A DNA stretch of 64,000 nt from Streptomyces sp. ML-6 (GTDB lineage: Bacteria; Actinomycetota; Actinomycetes; Streptomycetales; Streptomycetaceae): contig NZ_JAOTIK010000001.1 in assembly GCF_030116705.1 (NCBI RefSeq), positions 806,001 to 870,000 of the forward strand, in the 5' to 3' direction. Shown one piece after another: positions 1 to 8,068 of this stretch. A program made the translations under genes and the position numbers. A model generated the notes under the pieces. It was given only the letters and a program-made list of their open reading frames with translations, was not told the origin of the DNA and ran no database searches. Numbering within the stretch: the first letter of the stretch is position 1; every line of letters begins with the position of its first letter.

Positions 1-110
1 CCATGGTCGTGCGACCGGCGCGCAGGCCATGGCGCACGAGCCGAGGCGAGGCGAGGCGCCGCTCCGGCACCGCGGGCCGGGGAAGCGACGAGCCGCCCCC
101 GCCGTGACCC

Positions 111-395
111 TCAGCTGCCCGGCCCTCGGTGCCGGGTGTGTTCCGCCGCGATGCCGAAGCGCTGCCGTTCGCCGGGAGCGGACGGCGGGGAGCCGATCGA
201 GGAGACGGAACTGATCGCCCGCTCCTCGGCCGCCGCCTCGTCGTTCTCGAGTCGTTCCAGGTCAGCGGCCGAGACCAGCGCCACCAACGGCTTGCCGTGC
301 CGGGTCACGACCACACGTTCGCCGCCGTAGACGACGCGGTTGATCAGTTCGGCGAGCTCAGCCCGTGCTTGCGTCACCGGAATCTCATAGGCCAT
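111..395 (-). CDS. Phd/YefM-family antitoxin
   Basis: Encodes 94 aa. The N-terminal 60 or so residues are a classic Phd/YefM fold: MAYEIPVTQARAELAELI, then a GGERVVVTRHGKPLVALVS strand-turn. In this family that part dimerises and binds operator DNA, while the C-terminal tail masks a RelE/YoeB or Doc toxin. The tail here is rich in Glu, Ala and Ser and should be disordered. The ATG is chosen because family homology begins there and a TATGAT -10 box lies six bases upstream, implying a leaderless mRNA. No toxin is visible; it may lie beyond base 1, because the gene is read toward the window edge. The gene is divergent from clpP. Confidence 0.85.
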   Translation of the reverse strand: MAYEIPVTQARAELAELINRVVYGGERVVVTRHGKPLVALVSAADLERLENDEAAAEERAISSVSSIGSPPSAPGERQRFGIAAEHTRHRGPGS

Positions 396-401
396 GCTCC
401 C

Positions 402-407
402 ATCATA
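402..407 (-). promoter_or_regulatory. -10 box, leaderless antitoxin promoter
   Basis: TATGAT on the minus strand ends six bases before the antitoxin ATG, which places the transcription start on the start codon. No convincing -35 is visible; the expected position overlaps the TGTACA operator. Confidence 0.45.
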
Positions 408-410
408 ACC

Positions 411-451
411 TTCTGTACGTCCTGTACATTTTTTACAGACACATGTACAGG
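411..451. promoter_or_regulatory. TGTACA operator between antitoxin and clpP
   Basis: Two exact TGTACA hexamers (423-428 and 444-449) sit in a perfect 9-bp inverted repeat, CCTGTACAT / ATGTACAGG, with a 13-bp spacer. A third near copy, TGTACG, is at 414-419. TGTACA cores are the known recognition element of YefM operators, so this is probably the antitoxin's own operator. It overlaps the -35 area of the antitoxin promoter and lies directly upstream of clpP, so it could control both genes. Sequence seen; role inferred. Confidence 0.6.
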
Positions 452-483
452 TCACCGTGCAGACCCGGAAGAGAGGCGTCGCC

Positions 484-1122
484 ATGCCGTTCCGCCCCAC
501 CGCCCGCCATGTGCTGCCCGAGTTCACCGAGCGCACCAGCAGCGGGACCCGCACCCTCGACCCGTACTCCAAGCTGCTCTCCGAGCGGATCGTCTTCCTC
601 GGCACCCCGGTCGACGATGCCGCCGCCTCCGATCTGATCGCCCAGTTCATGTACCTGGAGCACGACGCCCCGGACCGGCCCGTCTCGCTCTACATCAACT
701 CCCCCGGGGGCTCGTTCGGGGCCATGTCGGCGATCTACGACACGATGCAGTACCTCAGCTGCGAGGTGGAGACCTACTGCCTCGGCCAGGCCGGCTCCTG
801 CGCGGCGGCACTGCTCGCCGCGGGCGCCCCCGGCCGCCGCCACGCACTGCCGGGGGCCCGGGTGGTGGTGCAGCAGCCCGCACTCCCCGAGCCCCTGCGG
901 GGCCAGCCGTCCGACCTGGAGATCGAGGCGCGGGAGCTGGAACGGGTCCGGGGAATGCTCATCGACCTGTTGGCCCGTCACACCGGCCGCGACGCCGGAC
1001 ACATCGCCACCGACATCGAGCGCGACCTGGTCCTCGACGCGGCGGGGGCCAAGGCGTACGGCCTGGTCGACCACATCATGACGAGCCGCAGGGCGTCGCT
1101 CCCTCCGCACGGCGCGCGGTGA
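484..1122 (+). CDS. clpP: ClpP-family protein lacking the catalytic His
   Basis: Encodes 212 aa with the full ClpP fold: [10 protein letters not shown] oxyanion loop, nucleophile region [14 protein letters not shown] (Ser105), and Asp181 in IERDLVLDA. The catalytic His, normally in the (M/I)HQP motif, is Gln130 (VVVQQP, codon CAG). The protein is therefore expected to be inactive or severely impaired alone. It may form mixed rings with an active ClpP, as known for other multi-ClpP bacteria. ATG 484 is chosen for the GGAAGAGAGG ribosome site; an in-frame GTG at 457 adds nine residues. It probably corresponds to the monocistronic clpP5 of S. coelicolor, judging from synteny remembered rather than checked. 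The protein at 1130 follows by seven bases. Confidence 0.88.
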   Translation: MPFRPTARHVLPEFTERTSSGTRTLDPYSKLLSERIVFLGTPVDDAAASDLIAQFMYLEHDAPDRPVSLYINSPGGSFGAMSAIYDTMQYLSCEVETYCLGQAGSCAAALLAAGAPGRRHALPGARVVVQQPALPEPLRGQPSDLEIEARELERVRGMLIDLLARHTGRDAGHIATDIERDLVLDAAGAKAYGLVDHIMTSRRASLPPHGAR

Positions 1123-1129
1123 ACGCCCG

Positions 1130-1438
1130 ATGCAGCCGCCCGACTTCCCGCCGCTCCCCGCACTGACCCGCGCCGAGGGGGAGTTCATCGACCGCTACCT
1201 CGAAGTCCTCGACCAGCTGGGCCGGATCAACCCGGCCCGGGGCAGCGACACCTACGGGGCGTTGCGCGCCGCGCAGGCACTGGTCTCACGGGCCGGCGAC
1301 CTGCGGGACGCGCTGGCGCTGATGCACGAGCGCGGGGAGGCCCGGATCCATGCCGCCACCCTGGCCCGGGCACTGCGCGTGCTGGACGGGGAGCGGCGGG
1401 CCGGGCGCGTCACCGTACCGCCCGCTCCGGCGAGTTGA
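1130..1438 (+). CDS. Small helical hypothetical protein
   Basis: Encodes 102 aa and starts seven bases after the clpP stop, so it is almost certainly cotranscribed. It is predicted mostly alpha-helical, rich in Ala, Arg and Glu, with a Pro-rich start and end. No Cys, signal peptide or membrane segment is present. I do not recognise a family. Coupling to a degenerate ClpP makes a role as adaptor or partner possible, but nothing in the sequence proves it. Confidence 0.6.
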   Translation: MQPPDFPPLPALTRAEGEFIDRYLEVLDQLGRINPARGSDTYGALRAAQALVSRAGDLRDALALMHERGEARIHAATLARALRVLDGERRAGRVTVPPAPAS

Positions 1439-1570
1439 CCGGCGCCCGCCCCTTCGTGACCGCCGGAGGGTGCGCAACTCCCCCGCTCCGGAGCGCGGCG
1501 GGCGTCACCCAACTCCCGTACTCGACACGCCCGGAGCGCATGGCGAAATTCCTCGCTCGTTCGGCGTAGG

Positions 1571-1592
1571 AAGTCCCTCGCGCGAGGGACTT
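1571..1592. other. Perfect 22-bp palindrome
   Basis: AAGTCCCTCGC followed immediately by its exact complement, giving a 22-bp palindrome with no loop. It lies 130 bp past the 1130-1438 gene. It could be an operator for a dimeric regulator or a bidirectional terminator; the absence of a loop favours a protein site. Confidence 0.4.
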
Positions 1593-1620
1593 TCCAACTT
1601 GCGTTTTCCGCGTGACCAGT

Positions 1621-1643
1621 GGGCGGAATCAACTGTTCCGCCC
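1621..1643. terminator. Hairpin in the clpP-nlpC spacer
   Basis: GGGCGGAA / TTCCGCCC, an 8-bp perfect stem with a 7-base loop (TCAACTG). No U-tract follows, which is usual for Streptomyces. It is compatible with a weak terminator for the upstream operon. Confidence 0.35.
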
Positions 1644-1818
1644 CTGGTACGGGACCGGGCCGAATATCCCGAACAGCCATCGGAATCGCCACGTCCACTC
1701 GAACGGGTCAGTCGTGAGGAGCCTCACATATCCCTGTTTCGGCTCGGAAATCCGGCAGTGAGTGCGTCAAGATCCCTGGGACGACAAGCCCCCGCCACCG
1801 CGGCGGGGCGGTCCGGGC

Positions 1819-2004
1819 GGACGCCGAGTCCTGCCGCCGCCCGGATGCCTGGTCGACGGAAGTGGATCGGCAGGAGTGGAGGACCCGAGCACAACGGGTC
1901 GGCCGGAACATCGGTCGTCCCTCGGGGTGAAGCCGCCGAAAGCGGCCGGGCAACTTCGCCAGCCCGAACCCGACAGGTCATCCTTCACAGGCGGCTGACG
2001 AAGG
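1819..2004 (+). promoter_or_regulatory. ydaO-type c-di-AMP riboswitch
   Basis: The leader before the NlpC/P60 gene carries the conserved blocks of the actinobacterial ydaO/yuaA aptamer. These are ACGCCGAGTCCTGCCG at the 5' side, GGGGTGAAGCCG in the middle, and CCCGAACCCGACAGGTCA followed by TCACAGGCGGCTGACGAAGG at the 3' side. In streptomycetes this RNA binds cyclic di-AMP and turns off cell-wall hydrolase genes such as rpfA and nlpC-type genes. The aptamer ends about eight bases before the ATG, so control may act through the ribosome site or by termination. Boundaries are approximate. Confidence 0.9.
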
Positions 2005-2011
2005 GTTGCGC

Positions 2012-2485
2012 ATGACTGCGCAGGTTCATGTCCCGTCTCTGATCGCCCGGGCCGGTACGGCCTCGGTTCTGACGCTCGCCGCCGTCGGCGGCACCGTGCT
2101 CGCCCCGGGTGCCACCACGGAGGCCCAGGCAGCGACCCGCTCGATGAAGGCACTCAGCATCGCCGCGTCGAAGAAGGGTTCGCCCTACCGCTGGGGAGCC
2201 GCCGGCCCCCACCGTTTCGACTGCTCCGGCCTGACGCTCTACTCGTTCAAGAAGGCGGGCAAGAAGCTACCCCGCACGGCCCAGCAGCAGTACAACAAGA
2301 CCCGTCACATCTCGGCCTCGAACCGGCAACGTGGCGACCTGGTCTTCTTCCACTCCGGCCGCAGCGTCTACCACGTGGGGATCTACGCCGGGAAGGGAAA
2401 GATCTGGCACTCGCCGAGGACCGGCGCGGTGGTCCGGCTGGAGAAGATCTGGACGAGGAGCGTCTACTACGGGCGGGTCCGTTGA
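2012..2485 (+). CDS. Secreted NlpC/P60 peptidoglycan endopeptidase
   Basis: Encodes 157 aa. A Sec signal peptide (about residues 1-40, cleavage after AQA) leads into one NlpC/P60 domain. The catalytic triad is visible: Cys71 in FDCSGL, His121 in YHVGIY and His133 in IWHS. The family cleaves D-Glu-mesoDAP-type bonds in peptidoglycan stem peptides during growth and sporulation. No LysM or SH3 binding domain is present, so this is a minimal enzyme. ATG 2012 is used; a TTG two codons earlier is possible. Expression is probably governed by the c-di-AMP riboswitch directly upstream. Confidence 0.93.
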   Translation: MTAQVHVPSLIARAGTASVLTLAAVGGTVLAPGATTEAQAATRSMKALSIAASKKGSPYRWGAAGPHRFDCSGLTLYSFKKAGKKLPRTAQQQYNKTRHISASNRQRGDLVFFHSGRSVYHVGIYAGKGKIWHSPRTGAVVRLEKIWTRSVYYGRVR

Positions 2486-2527
2486 GGCACGCCCAGCGGC
2501 CCGGGACCGCCTTCCGCGGGCCGTGCC

Positions 2528-2563
2528 CCGGACGGGCGGTGGCGGCGTCCACCGCCCGTCCGG
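2528..2563. terminator. Bidirectional terminator hairpin
   Basis: Perfect 15-bp inverted repeat (CCGGACGGGCGGTGG and its complement) with a 6-base loop. It lies between two convergent genes, 43 bp past the NlpC stop and 8 bp past the stop of the ATPase on the other strand. Confidence 0.75.
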
Positions 2564-2570
2564 CCCCTCC

Positions 2571-3002
2571 TCAGGCGTGCACGGGACCGGGCCACGGGAG
2601 CACGATCCATACCGTCTTGCCGCCGGCGGCGGTGGGGGTGACCGCGAGCCGTCCTCCGTATTCCTTGGCCAGGGTCCGGATGATGACCATGCCTCGTCCG
2701 TTGTCCTGCTGGACGGCCGCTGGCAGTCGCCGGGGCCACCGGGGATGACTGTCCGTCACCCCCAGCGACAGTTGTTCCTCCCGGTCCAGCCGGAGGTCCA
2801 CCGTGAAGGTGGGCGACTGCCCGAAGGTGTGCTGAACGGCGTTGGTCGCGAGTTCCGAGACGATGAGCCGGATGCCGTCGGCGAATTCGGTGTCGGCGGT
2901 CAGGCCCCATTCGGTGAGCACCATGGCCACGTACTTCCGGGCCGCCGCGACCGAGACCGGCTCGCTCGGCAGAGTGACGCTTGCTTCCTGATGATCCGCC
3001 AT
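2571..3002 (-). CDS. RsbW-like ATP-binding protein
   Basis: Encodes 143 aa forming a single HATPase_c domain of the anti-sigma/SpoIIAB type. The N-box is ELATNAVQH and the G1 box is DNGRGMVII. There is no His-phosphotransfer or sensor domain, so it is not a histidine kinase. Start at 3002 is chosen for a GGGAAAGGGG ribosome site; a GTG seven codons earlier is possible. With the DUF5753 regulator and DUF397 gene next door it forms the triad repeated many times in Streptomyces genomes (abaA/whiJ-like loci). The members are thought to interact in developmental or antibiotic control; the ATPase's exact target is unknown. Confidence 0.85.
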   Translation of the reverse strand: MADHQEASVTLPSEPVSVAAARKYVAMVLTEWGLTADTEFADGIRLIVSELATNAVQHTFGQSPTFTVDLRLDREEQLSLGVTDSHPRWPRRLPAAVQQDNGRGMVIIRTLAKEYGGRLAVTPTAAGGKTVWIVLPWPGPVHA

Positions 3003-3204
3003 GGCAAGCCGCCCCTTTCCCACCCGGACCGACCGGCTGTCGCTCCGGGTCGTGCTTCGCGCCAGATTGCCACCGATGCTGCCCTCTGCAACGGTGATCC
3101 ACCAAGATATGCATATATCTGTCGCTCGATGCGGTGAACCCCCTCACGCGAAACCGTGCGCGGGCGACAATGTCCGTCCGGCGGGCGAGGGAGGGAGGCC
3201 GTGG

Positions 3205-4065
3205 ATGCGGCACGGTCCTGCGGTACGGCGTCGCAAGCTCGGGGAGGAGCTCCGGAGCCTGCGCCACACATCGGGGCTGACCAGCCGGGACGCCGCGCGG
3301 ATACTCGGCTGGCACCAGTCGAAGGTCAGTCGGATCGAGACCGGTGTCAGCGGGGTGCGGCCGGCCGATGTGACCCGGCTGCTGGACGCCTACGGCGTGG
3401 ACGACACGCAGTTGCGGGATCTCCTGGCGACCCTGGCGGGTTCGGCCGGCGGGGGCGGCACCGGGTGGTGGCACGCCTATCGCGGCCTGATCCCGCCCCA
3501 GTACCGCGATTTCATCAGTCTGGAGTCCCAGGCGCGGACCGCGCGCACCCTGGAGACCTCGGTGGTGCCGGGGCTCCTTCAGACGGCCGACTACGCGCGT
3601 GCGGTGACCCGGGCTTCGCTGGACGGACTGCCCGCCGCCCGGCTGGACTCACTGGTGGAGGTGCGCCTCGCCCGGCAGGGGGTGCTGAGCAGCGATCCGC
3701 CGTTGCGGCTGAGCGCGGTGCTCGACGAGGCGGTCCTGCGGCGGGAGGTCGGTGGGCGCCGGGTGATGAGGGATCAGTTGCGTCATCTGGCCCGGGTGGC
3801 CCAACTCCCCCATGTGCAACTCCAGTTGCTTCCGTTCTCGGTCGGTGGCTACGCCGGCCTCACCGGCCCTTTCGTTATTTTCTCCTTTCCGAACACTTCT
3901 GATCTCGACGTGATTGTTCTTGACCATTTGACGAGTAGCCTCTACCTGGAGCGGAAAGAAGACCTTGAGGCGTACGGCTCGGCCTTCCGCACCATGCAGG
4001 CACACGCGCTGTCGCCCGAGCACTCGTTGGACCTCATCGCCGCGATCGACCGCGGCGACCGGTGA
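3205..4065 (+). CDS. WhiJ-like XRE regulator with DUF5753
   Basis: Encodes 286 aa. An N-terminal XRE helix-turn-helix (about residues 10-65; LTSRDAARILGWHQSKVSRIE) is followed by the DUF5753 (Scr1-associated) domain from about 95 to 280, starting GLIPPQYRDFISLESQARTA. ATG 3205 has a GAGGGAGG ribosome site. Family members (WhiJ, Scr1) bind DNA and are countered by a small DUF397 protein, here encoded 24 bases downstream. The pair behaves like a toxin-antitoxin module in some published cases. The 3' third uses unusually many A/T-ending codons (FVIFSFPNTSDLDVIVL), as is common in this family. Confidence 0.9.
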   Translation: MRHGPAVRRRKLGEELRSLRHTSGLTSRDAARILGWHQSKVSRIETGVSGVRPADVTRLLDAYGVDDTQLRDLLATLAGSAGGGGTGWWHAYRGLIPPQYRDFISLESQARTARTLETSVVPGLLQTADYARAVTRASLDGLPAARLDSLVEVRLARQGVLSSDPPLRLSAVLDEAVLRREVGGRRVMRDQLRHLARVAQLPHVQLQLLPFSVGGYAGLTGPFVIFSFPNTSDLDVIVLDHLTSSLYLERKEDLEAYGSAFRTMQAHALSPEHSLDLIAAIDRGDR

Positions 4066-4089
4066 CTTCGGACCGCCCGAGAGGACGTC

Positions 4090-4296
4090 ATGTCGGATTG
4101 CCTCGCACAACACGACTTACGGTGGCGGCGCAGCAGCCGCAGCACGGGTATGAACAACTGTGTGGAAGCCGCTCCGTTCACGGACGGGCGGCTGGTCGTA
4201 CGGGACTCCAAGGACGTGTCCAGGCCACCGCTGCAATTCTCCGCGGTGGCCTGGACCTCTTTCGTCTCCGATCTGTGCCGGGATCCGTTCAGCTGA
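4090..4296 (+). CDS. DUF397 protein, partner of the XRE regulator
   Basis: Encodes 68 aa with the typical DUF397 pattern: LRWRRSSRS near the N-terminus, NCVEAA, VVRDSKD, and a C-terminal FSAVAWTSFVSDL. Members antagonise or modulate the adjacent DUF5753 regulator, and some activate antibiotic production. The gene follows the regulator by 24 bases and its end overlaps the convergent bioF by 8 bp. Confidence 0.9.
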   Translation: MSDCLAQHDLRWRRSSRSTGMNNCVEAAPFTDGRLVVRDSKDVSRPPLQFSAVAWTSFVSDLCRDPFS

Positions 4297-5431
4297 CGGG
4301 GGCGGTCCGCCGCACGGTCGCCACGGCCGTGTCGATCTGCTCCTCGGTCAGGTCGGCGCGCGCGGTCAGCCGCAGCCGGGACACCCCGTCCGGCACCGAC
4401 GGCGGCCGGAAGCAGCCCACGAGGACCCCGGCGGCACGGCAGTCGGCCGCCCAGCGCACGGCGGTCTCCGCCGACGGGGCCCGCACCGACACCACCGCGG
4501 CGTCGGGGCGCACGGCGGTCAGACCGGCCGCCGTCAGCCGCTCGTACAGGGCGGTGGCGACCTCGCGGGCCCGGCCGGCGCGCTCCGGTTCCCGGCGCAG
4601 CAGCCGCAGGCCGCCCAGCGCGGCGCCCGCCGCGGCCGGTGCGAGGCCGGTGTCGAAGATGAACGTACGGGCCGTGTTGACCAGGTGCTCGATGACCCGG
4701 GCGGGGCCGAGGACGGCTCCGCCCTGGCTGCCGAGGGACTTGGAGAGGGTGAGCGTGGCGACGATCCCCGTGCCGCCCGCGAGACCGGCGGCGGCGAGCG
4801 CGCCTCGGCCGCCTTCCCCCAGTACGCCCAGTCCGTGCGCGTCGTCGACGAGCAGCGCGGCGCCCTCCGCGCGGCAGACGTCGGCCAGGCCGGGCAGCGG
4901 TGCCGCGTCGCCGTCGACGGAGAAGACCGAGTCGGTGACGGCCAGCGCCCTGCCGTCGTGCGCCCGCAGTTCCTTGCGCACGGCGTCGGGGTCGGCGTGT
5001 GTGACCACGGCGGTCTCGGCGCGGGAGAGCCGGCAGCCGTCCACGATCGAGGCGTGGTTGCCCGCGTCGGAGACGATCAGCGAACCGCGTCCGGTGAGCG
5101 CCGTGACGGCCGCGAGGTTGGCCGCGTAGCCCGACGACAGCACCAGGGCCGCTTCGAAACCGCAGAAATCGGCCAGTTCACGTTCCAGTTCGGCATGCAG
5201 TGCGGTGGAGCCGGTGACAAGTCTGGATCCGGTCGCGCCCGCACCCCACCGGTGTGCGGCCTCGGCCGCGGCGGCGGTGACCTCGGGGTGTCGCGTCAGC
5301 CCCAGATAGTCGTTGCTCGCGAGGTCCAGGAGGCCGGACCCGGCGGACCGGGGGCGGAGCGTGCGGACGAGCCCGGCGTCCGCGCGGCGGCGCGCCTCGT
5401 CGTCGATCCAGTCGAACGGGTCGAGGGGCAT
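4289..5431 (-). CDS. bioF: 8-amino-7-oxononanoate synthase
   Basis: Encodes 380 aa, normal length for BioF. This alpha-oxoamine synthase condenses pimeloyl-ACP/CoA with L-Ala using PLP, the first committed step of biotin ring assembly. Visible features are SNDYLGL near the N-terminus, GSRLVTG, the DDAHGLG cofactor motif, and the PLP lysine in TLSKSLGSQGG. ATG 5431 begins MPLDPFDWIDDEA as in other actinobacterial BioF. The gene is divergent from bioBAD, with a 142-bp shared control region. No BirA or BioQ box could be recognised with confidence. Confidence 0.95.
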   Translation of the reverse strand: MPLDPFDWIDDEARRRADAGLVRTLRPRSAGSGLLDLASNDYLGLTRHPEVTAAAAEAAHRWGAGATGSRLVTGSTALHAELERELADFCGFEAALVLSSGYAANLAAVTALTGRGSLIVSDAGNHASIVDGCRLSRAETAVVTHADPDAVRKELRAHDGRALAVTDSVFSVDGDAAPLPGLADVCRAEGAALLVDDAHGLGVLGEGGRGALAAAGLAGGTGIVATLTLSKSLGSQGGAVLGPARVIEHLVNTARTFIFDTGLAPAAAGAALGGLRLLRREPERAGRAREVATALYERLTAAGLTAVRPDAAVVSVRAPSAETAVRWAADCRAAGVLVGCFRPPSVPDGVSRLRLTARADLTEEQIDTAVATVRRTAPVS

Positions 5432-5573
5432 GAGCGATCCCTTTTGTAGGCAGCTCACAGACCCTAACCGCGGGCGCCACAGGTCATGGTGTGGCAATAC
5501 ACACACCCTCGACAGGCTCTGTTGTCCGGTTCCTCCTTGGCTGCGGGCCGTGCGGTAGGCCAGGATCAACGCC

Positions 5574-6770
5574 ATGGACCTCCTGAACACGCTGGTGGAC
5601 AAGGGGCTGCGGCGCGAGCTGCCGACCCGCGAAGAAGCACTCGCCGTACTGGCGACGCCGGACGACGACCTGCTCGAAGTGGTGGCCGCGGCCGGAAAGG
5701 TGCGCCGTCAGTGGTTCGGGCGGCGCGTGAAACTCAACTATCTGGTCAACCTCAAGTCCGGTCTGTGCCCCGAGGACTGCTCGTACTGCTCGCAGCGGCT
5801 CGGTTCGAAGGCCGGCATCCTCAAGTACACCTGGCTGAAACCCGACGAGGCGTCCAAGGCCGCCGCCGCGGGCGTGGCCGGCGGTGCCAAGCGGGTGTGT
5901 CTGGTGGCGAGCGGTCGCGGTCCGACGGACCGTGACGTCGACCGGGTGTCGGAGACCATCGAGGCGATCAAGGAACAGAACGAGGGCGTCGAGGTGTGCG
6001 CCTGTCTCGGTCTGCTCTCCGACGGGCAGGCCGAGCGGCTGCGCTCGGCGGGCGCCGACGCGTACAACCACAACCTCAACACGTCCGAGGGGACGTACGG
6101 GGAGATCACCACCACCCACACCTATGCCGACCGGGTGGAGACCGTGCAGCAGGCGCAGGCCGCCGGGCTGTCGGCGTGTTCCGGGCTGATCGCCGGTATG
6201 GGTGAGAGCGACGCCGATCTGGTCGATGTCGTCTTCTCGCTGCGCGAGCTGGACCCGGACTCGGTGCCGGTGAACTTCCTGATCCCGTTCGAGGGGACGC
6301 CGCTGGCCAGGGAGTGGAACCTCACCCCGCAGCGCTGCCTGCGCATCCTGGCGATGGTCCGGTTCGTCTGCCCGGACGTGGAGGTACGGCTCGCGGGCGG
6401 GCGCGAGGTGCATCTGCGCTCGATGCAGCCGCTCGCCCTGCACCTGGTCAACTCGATCTTCCTGGGCGACTACCTCACCAGCGAGGGGCAGGCGGGCCAG
6501 GCGGACCTGGACATGATCGCGGACGCCGGTTTCGAGGTGGAGGGGACGGACACGACGACGCTGCCCGCGCACCGTGCGGAGCCCGGCGGCGGTTGCGGTT
6601 CGCACGGGGGCGGCTGCGCGCCGTGCGGCGACGCGCCCGGGGAGAGCGCGGGCGCGGAGGCCGGGACCGCAAAGGGCCCGGCCGCTGCCCCGGAGACGCC
6701 GGCCGCGCGCACGGACCTGGTGGCGGTCCGCCGTCGCGGCGCGGGGACGGATCTCGCCCCCAATGCGTGA
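5574..6770 (+). CDS. bioB: Biotin synthase (radical SAM)
   Basis: Encodes 398 aa. It inserts sulfur into dethiobiotin. The radical-SAM CxxxCxxC motif is Cys65, Cys69, Cys72 (CPEDCSYC), followed by the BioB segments YNHNLNTS and VPVNFL. The core ends near residue 330. It is followed by an unusual roughly 65-residue tail with a Gly/Cys/His cluster ([15 protein letters not shown]; Cys341, 348, 351), an Ala/Pro-rich linker and a basic end [14 protein letters not shown]. coli BioB has about 346 residues and lacks this. The first gene of bioBAD; its stop overlaps bioA by 8 bp. Confidence 0.96.
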   Translation: MDLLNTLVDKGLRRELPTREEALAVLATPDDDLLEVVAAAGKVRRQWFGRRVKLNYLVNLKSGLCPEDCSYCSQRLGSKAGILKYTWLKPDEASKAAAAGVAGGAKRVCLVASGRGPTDRDVDRVSETIEAIKEQNEGVEVCACLGLLSDGQAERLRSAGADAYNHNLNTSEGTYGEITTTHTYADRVETVQQAQAAGLSACSGLIAGMGESDADLVDVVFSLRELDPDSVPVNFLIPFEGTPLAREWNLTPQRCLRILAMVRFVCPDVEVRLAGGREVHLRSMQPLALHLVNSIFLGDYLTSEGQAGQADLDMIADAGFEVEGTDTTTLPAHRAEPGGGCGSHGGGCAPCGDAPGESAGAEAGTAKGPAAAPETPAARTDLVAVRRRGAGTDLAPNA

Positions 6771-8067
6771 GTCCCTCTCCCCGGCCGAGCTGCGCGCCCT
6801 GGACCGGGCCCACGTCTGGCATCCGTACGGCCCGATGCCGGGCCGGCAGGAACCGCTGGTCGTGGAGTCCGCGTCCGGGGTGCGGCTGCGGCTGGCCGAA
6901 CCGGTCCACGGGCAGCGCGAGTTGGTGGACGGCATGTCGTCCTGGTGGTCGGCGGTGCACGGCTACAACCACCCGGTGCTCAACGAGGCGGCCCGCGGCC
7001 AGCTGGACCGGATGAGCCATGTGATGTTCGGCGGGCTGACCCACGAGCCCGCCGTGCGACTGGCCACCCGGCTGGTCGAGATCACCCCGGAGCCGCTGCG
7101 GCACGTGTTTCTGGCCGACTCCGGGTCGGTCTCCGTCGAGGTCGCGGTGAAGATGTGCCTGCAGTACTGGCGCTCGGCCGGGCGACCGGCCAAGCAGCGG
7201 CTGCTGACCTGGCGGGGCGGCTACCACGGGGACACCTGGCAGCCGATGTCGGTGTGCGACCCGGAGGGCGGGATGCACGAGCTGTGGTCGGGCGTCCTGC
7301 CCCGGCAGGTCTTCGCCGACGCGCCCCCGGCCGGTTTCGAGGCGGAACCGGACGCCGCGTACGCACGGCACCTGCGGGAGCTGATCGCCGAGCACGCCGA
7401 CCGGCTGGCCGCGGTGATCGTGGAGCCGGTGGTGCAGGGCGCGGGCGGAATGCGGTTCCACTCCCCCGCGTACCTGCGGGTGCTCCGCGAGGCGTGCGAC
7501 GCCCATGACGTCCTGCTGGTGTTCGACGAGATCGCCACGGGTTTCGGCCGCACGGGCGAGCTGTTCGCCGCCGGGCACGCGGGGGTGTCGCCCGATGTCA
7601 TGTGCGTGGGCAAGGCCCTGACCGGCGGCTATCTGACGATGGCGGCGACGCTGTGCACCTCCCGGGTGGCGGAGGGCATCTCGCGCGGCGAGGTGCCGGT
7701 GCTCGCGCACGGCCCGACGTTCATGGGCAACCCGCTCGCCTCCGCCGTGGCCTGCGCCTCCGTCGACCTGCTGCTCGGCCGGGACTGGCGGCGGGAGGTG
7801 GAGCGGATCGGCACGGGGCTGCGGGACGGCCTCGCCCCGGCGGCGGAACTGCCGGGGGTGCGGGACGTACGGGTGCTGGGCGCGATCGGCGTCGTACAGC
7901 TGGACCACGAGGTGGACATGGCGGCCGCGACCCGGGCGGCGGTGCGGGAGGGCGTGTGGCTGCGGCCGTTCCGCGACCTCGTCTACACGATGCCGCCGTA
8001 CGTGACCGACGACGAGGACGTGGCGCGGATCTGCCGTGCCGTGGGCGCGGCTGCGCGGGAGGGCTGA
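6763..8067 (+). CDS. bioA: DAPA aminotransferase
   Basis: Encodes 434 aa. This class III PLP aminotransferase converts 8-amino-7-oxononanoate to 7,8-diaminopelargonate with SAM as amino donor. Landmarks are HVWHPYGPM at the N-terminus, [25 protein letters not shown], and the PLP lysine in [10 protein letters not shown]. The ATG lies inside the last codons of bioB (8-bp overlap), so translation is coupled. The reading frame continues open upstream as an antisense-like extension, but homology starts only here. Confidence 0.95.
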   Translation: MRESLSPAELRALDRAHVWHPYGPMPGRQEPLVVESASGVRLRLAEPVHGQRELVDGMSSWWSAVHGYNHPVLNEAARGQLDRMSHVMFGGLTHEPAVRLATRLVEITPEPLRHVFLADSGSVSVEVAVKMCLQYWRSAGRPAKQRLLTWRGGYHGDTWQPMSVCDPEGGMHELWSGVLPRQVFADAPPAGFEAEPDAAYARHLRELIAEHADRLAAVIVEPVVQGAGGMRFHSPAYLRVLREACDAHDVLLVFDEIATGFGRTGELFAAGHAGVSPDVMCVGKALTGGYLTMAATLCTSRVAEGISRGEVPVLAHGPTFMGNPLASAVACASVDLLLGRDWRREVERIGTGLRDGLAPAAELPGVRDVRVLGAIGVVQLDHEVDMAAATRAAVREGVWLRPFRDLVYTMPPYVTDDEDVARICRAVGAAAREG

Positions 8068-8068
8068 G

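Noticed and set aside
1-110. Toxin partner of the Phd/YefM antitoxin at the left edge
   Set aside because: Too little sequence remains to support any frame; it may lie outside the window.
5489-5504. GTGTG-N6-CACAC in the bioF/bioB gap as a biotin operator
   Set aside because: Short arms and no match to known BirA or BioQ sites that I can recall.
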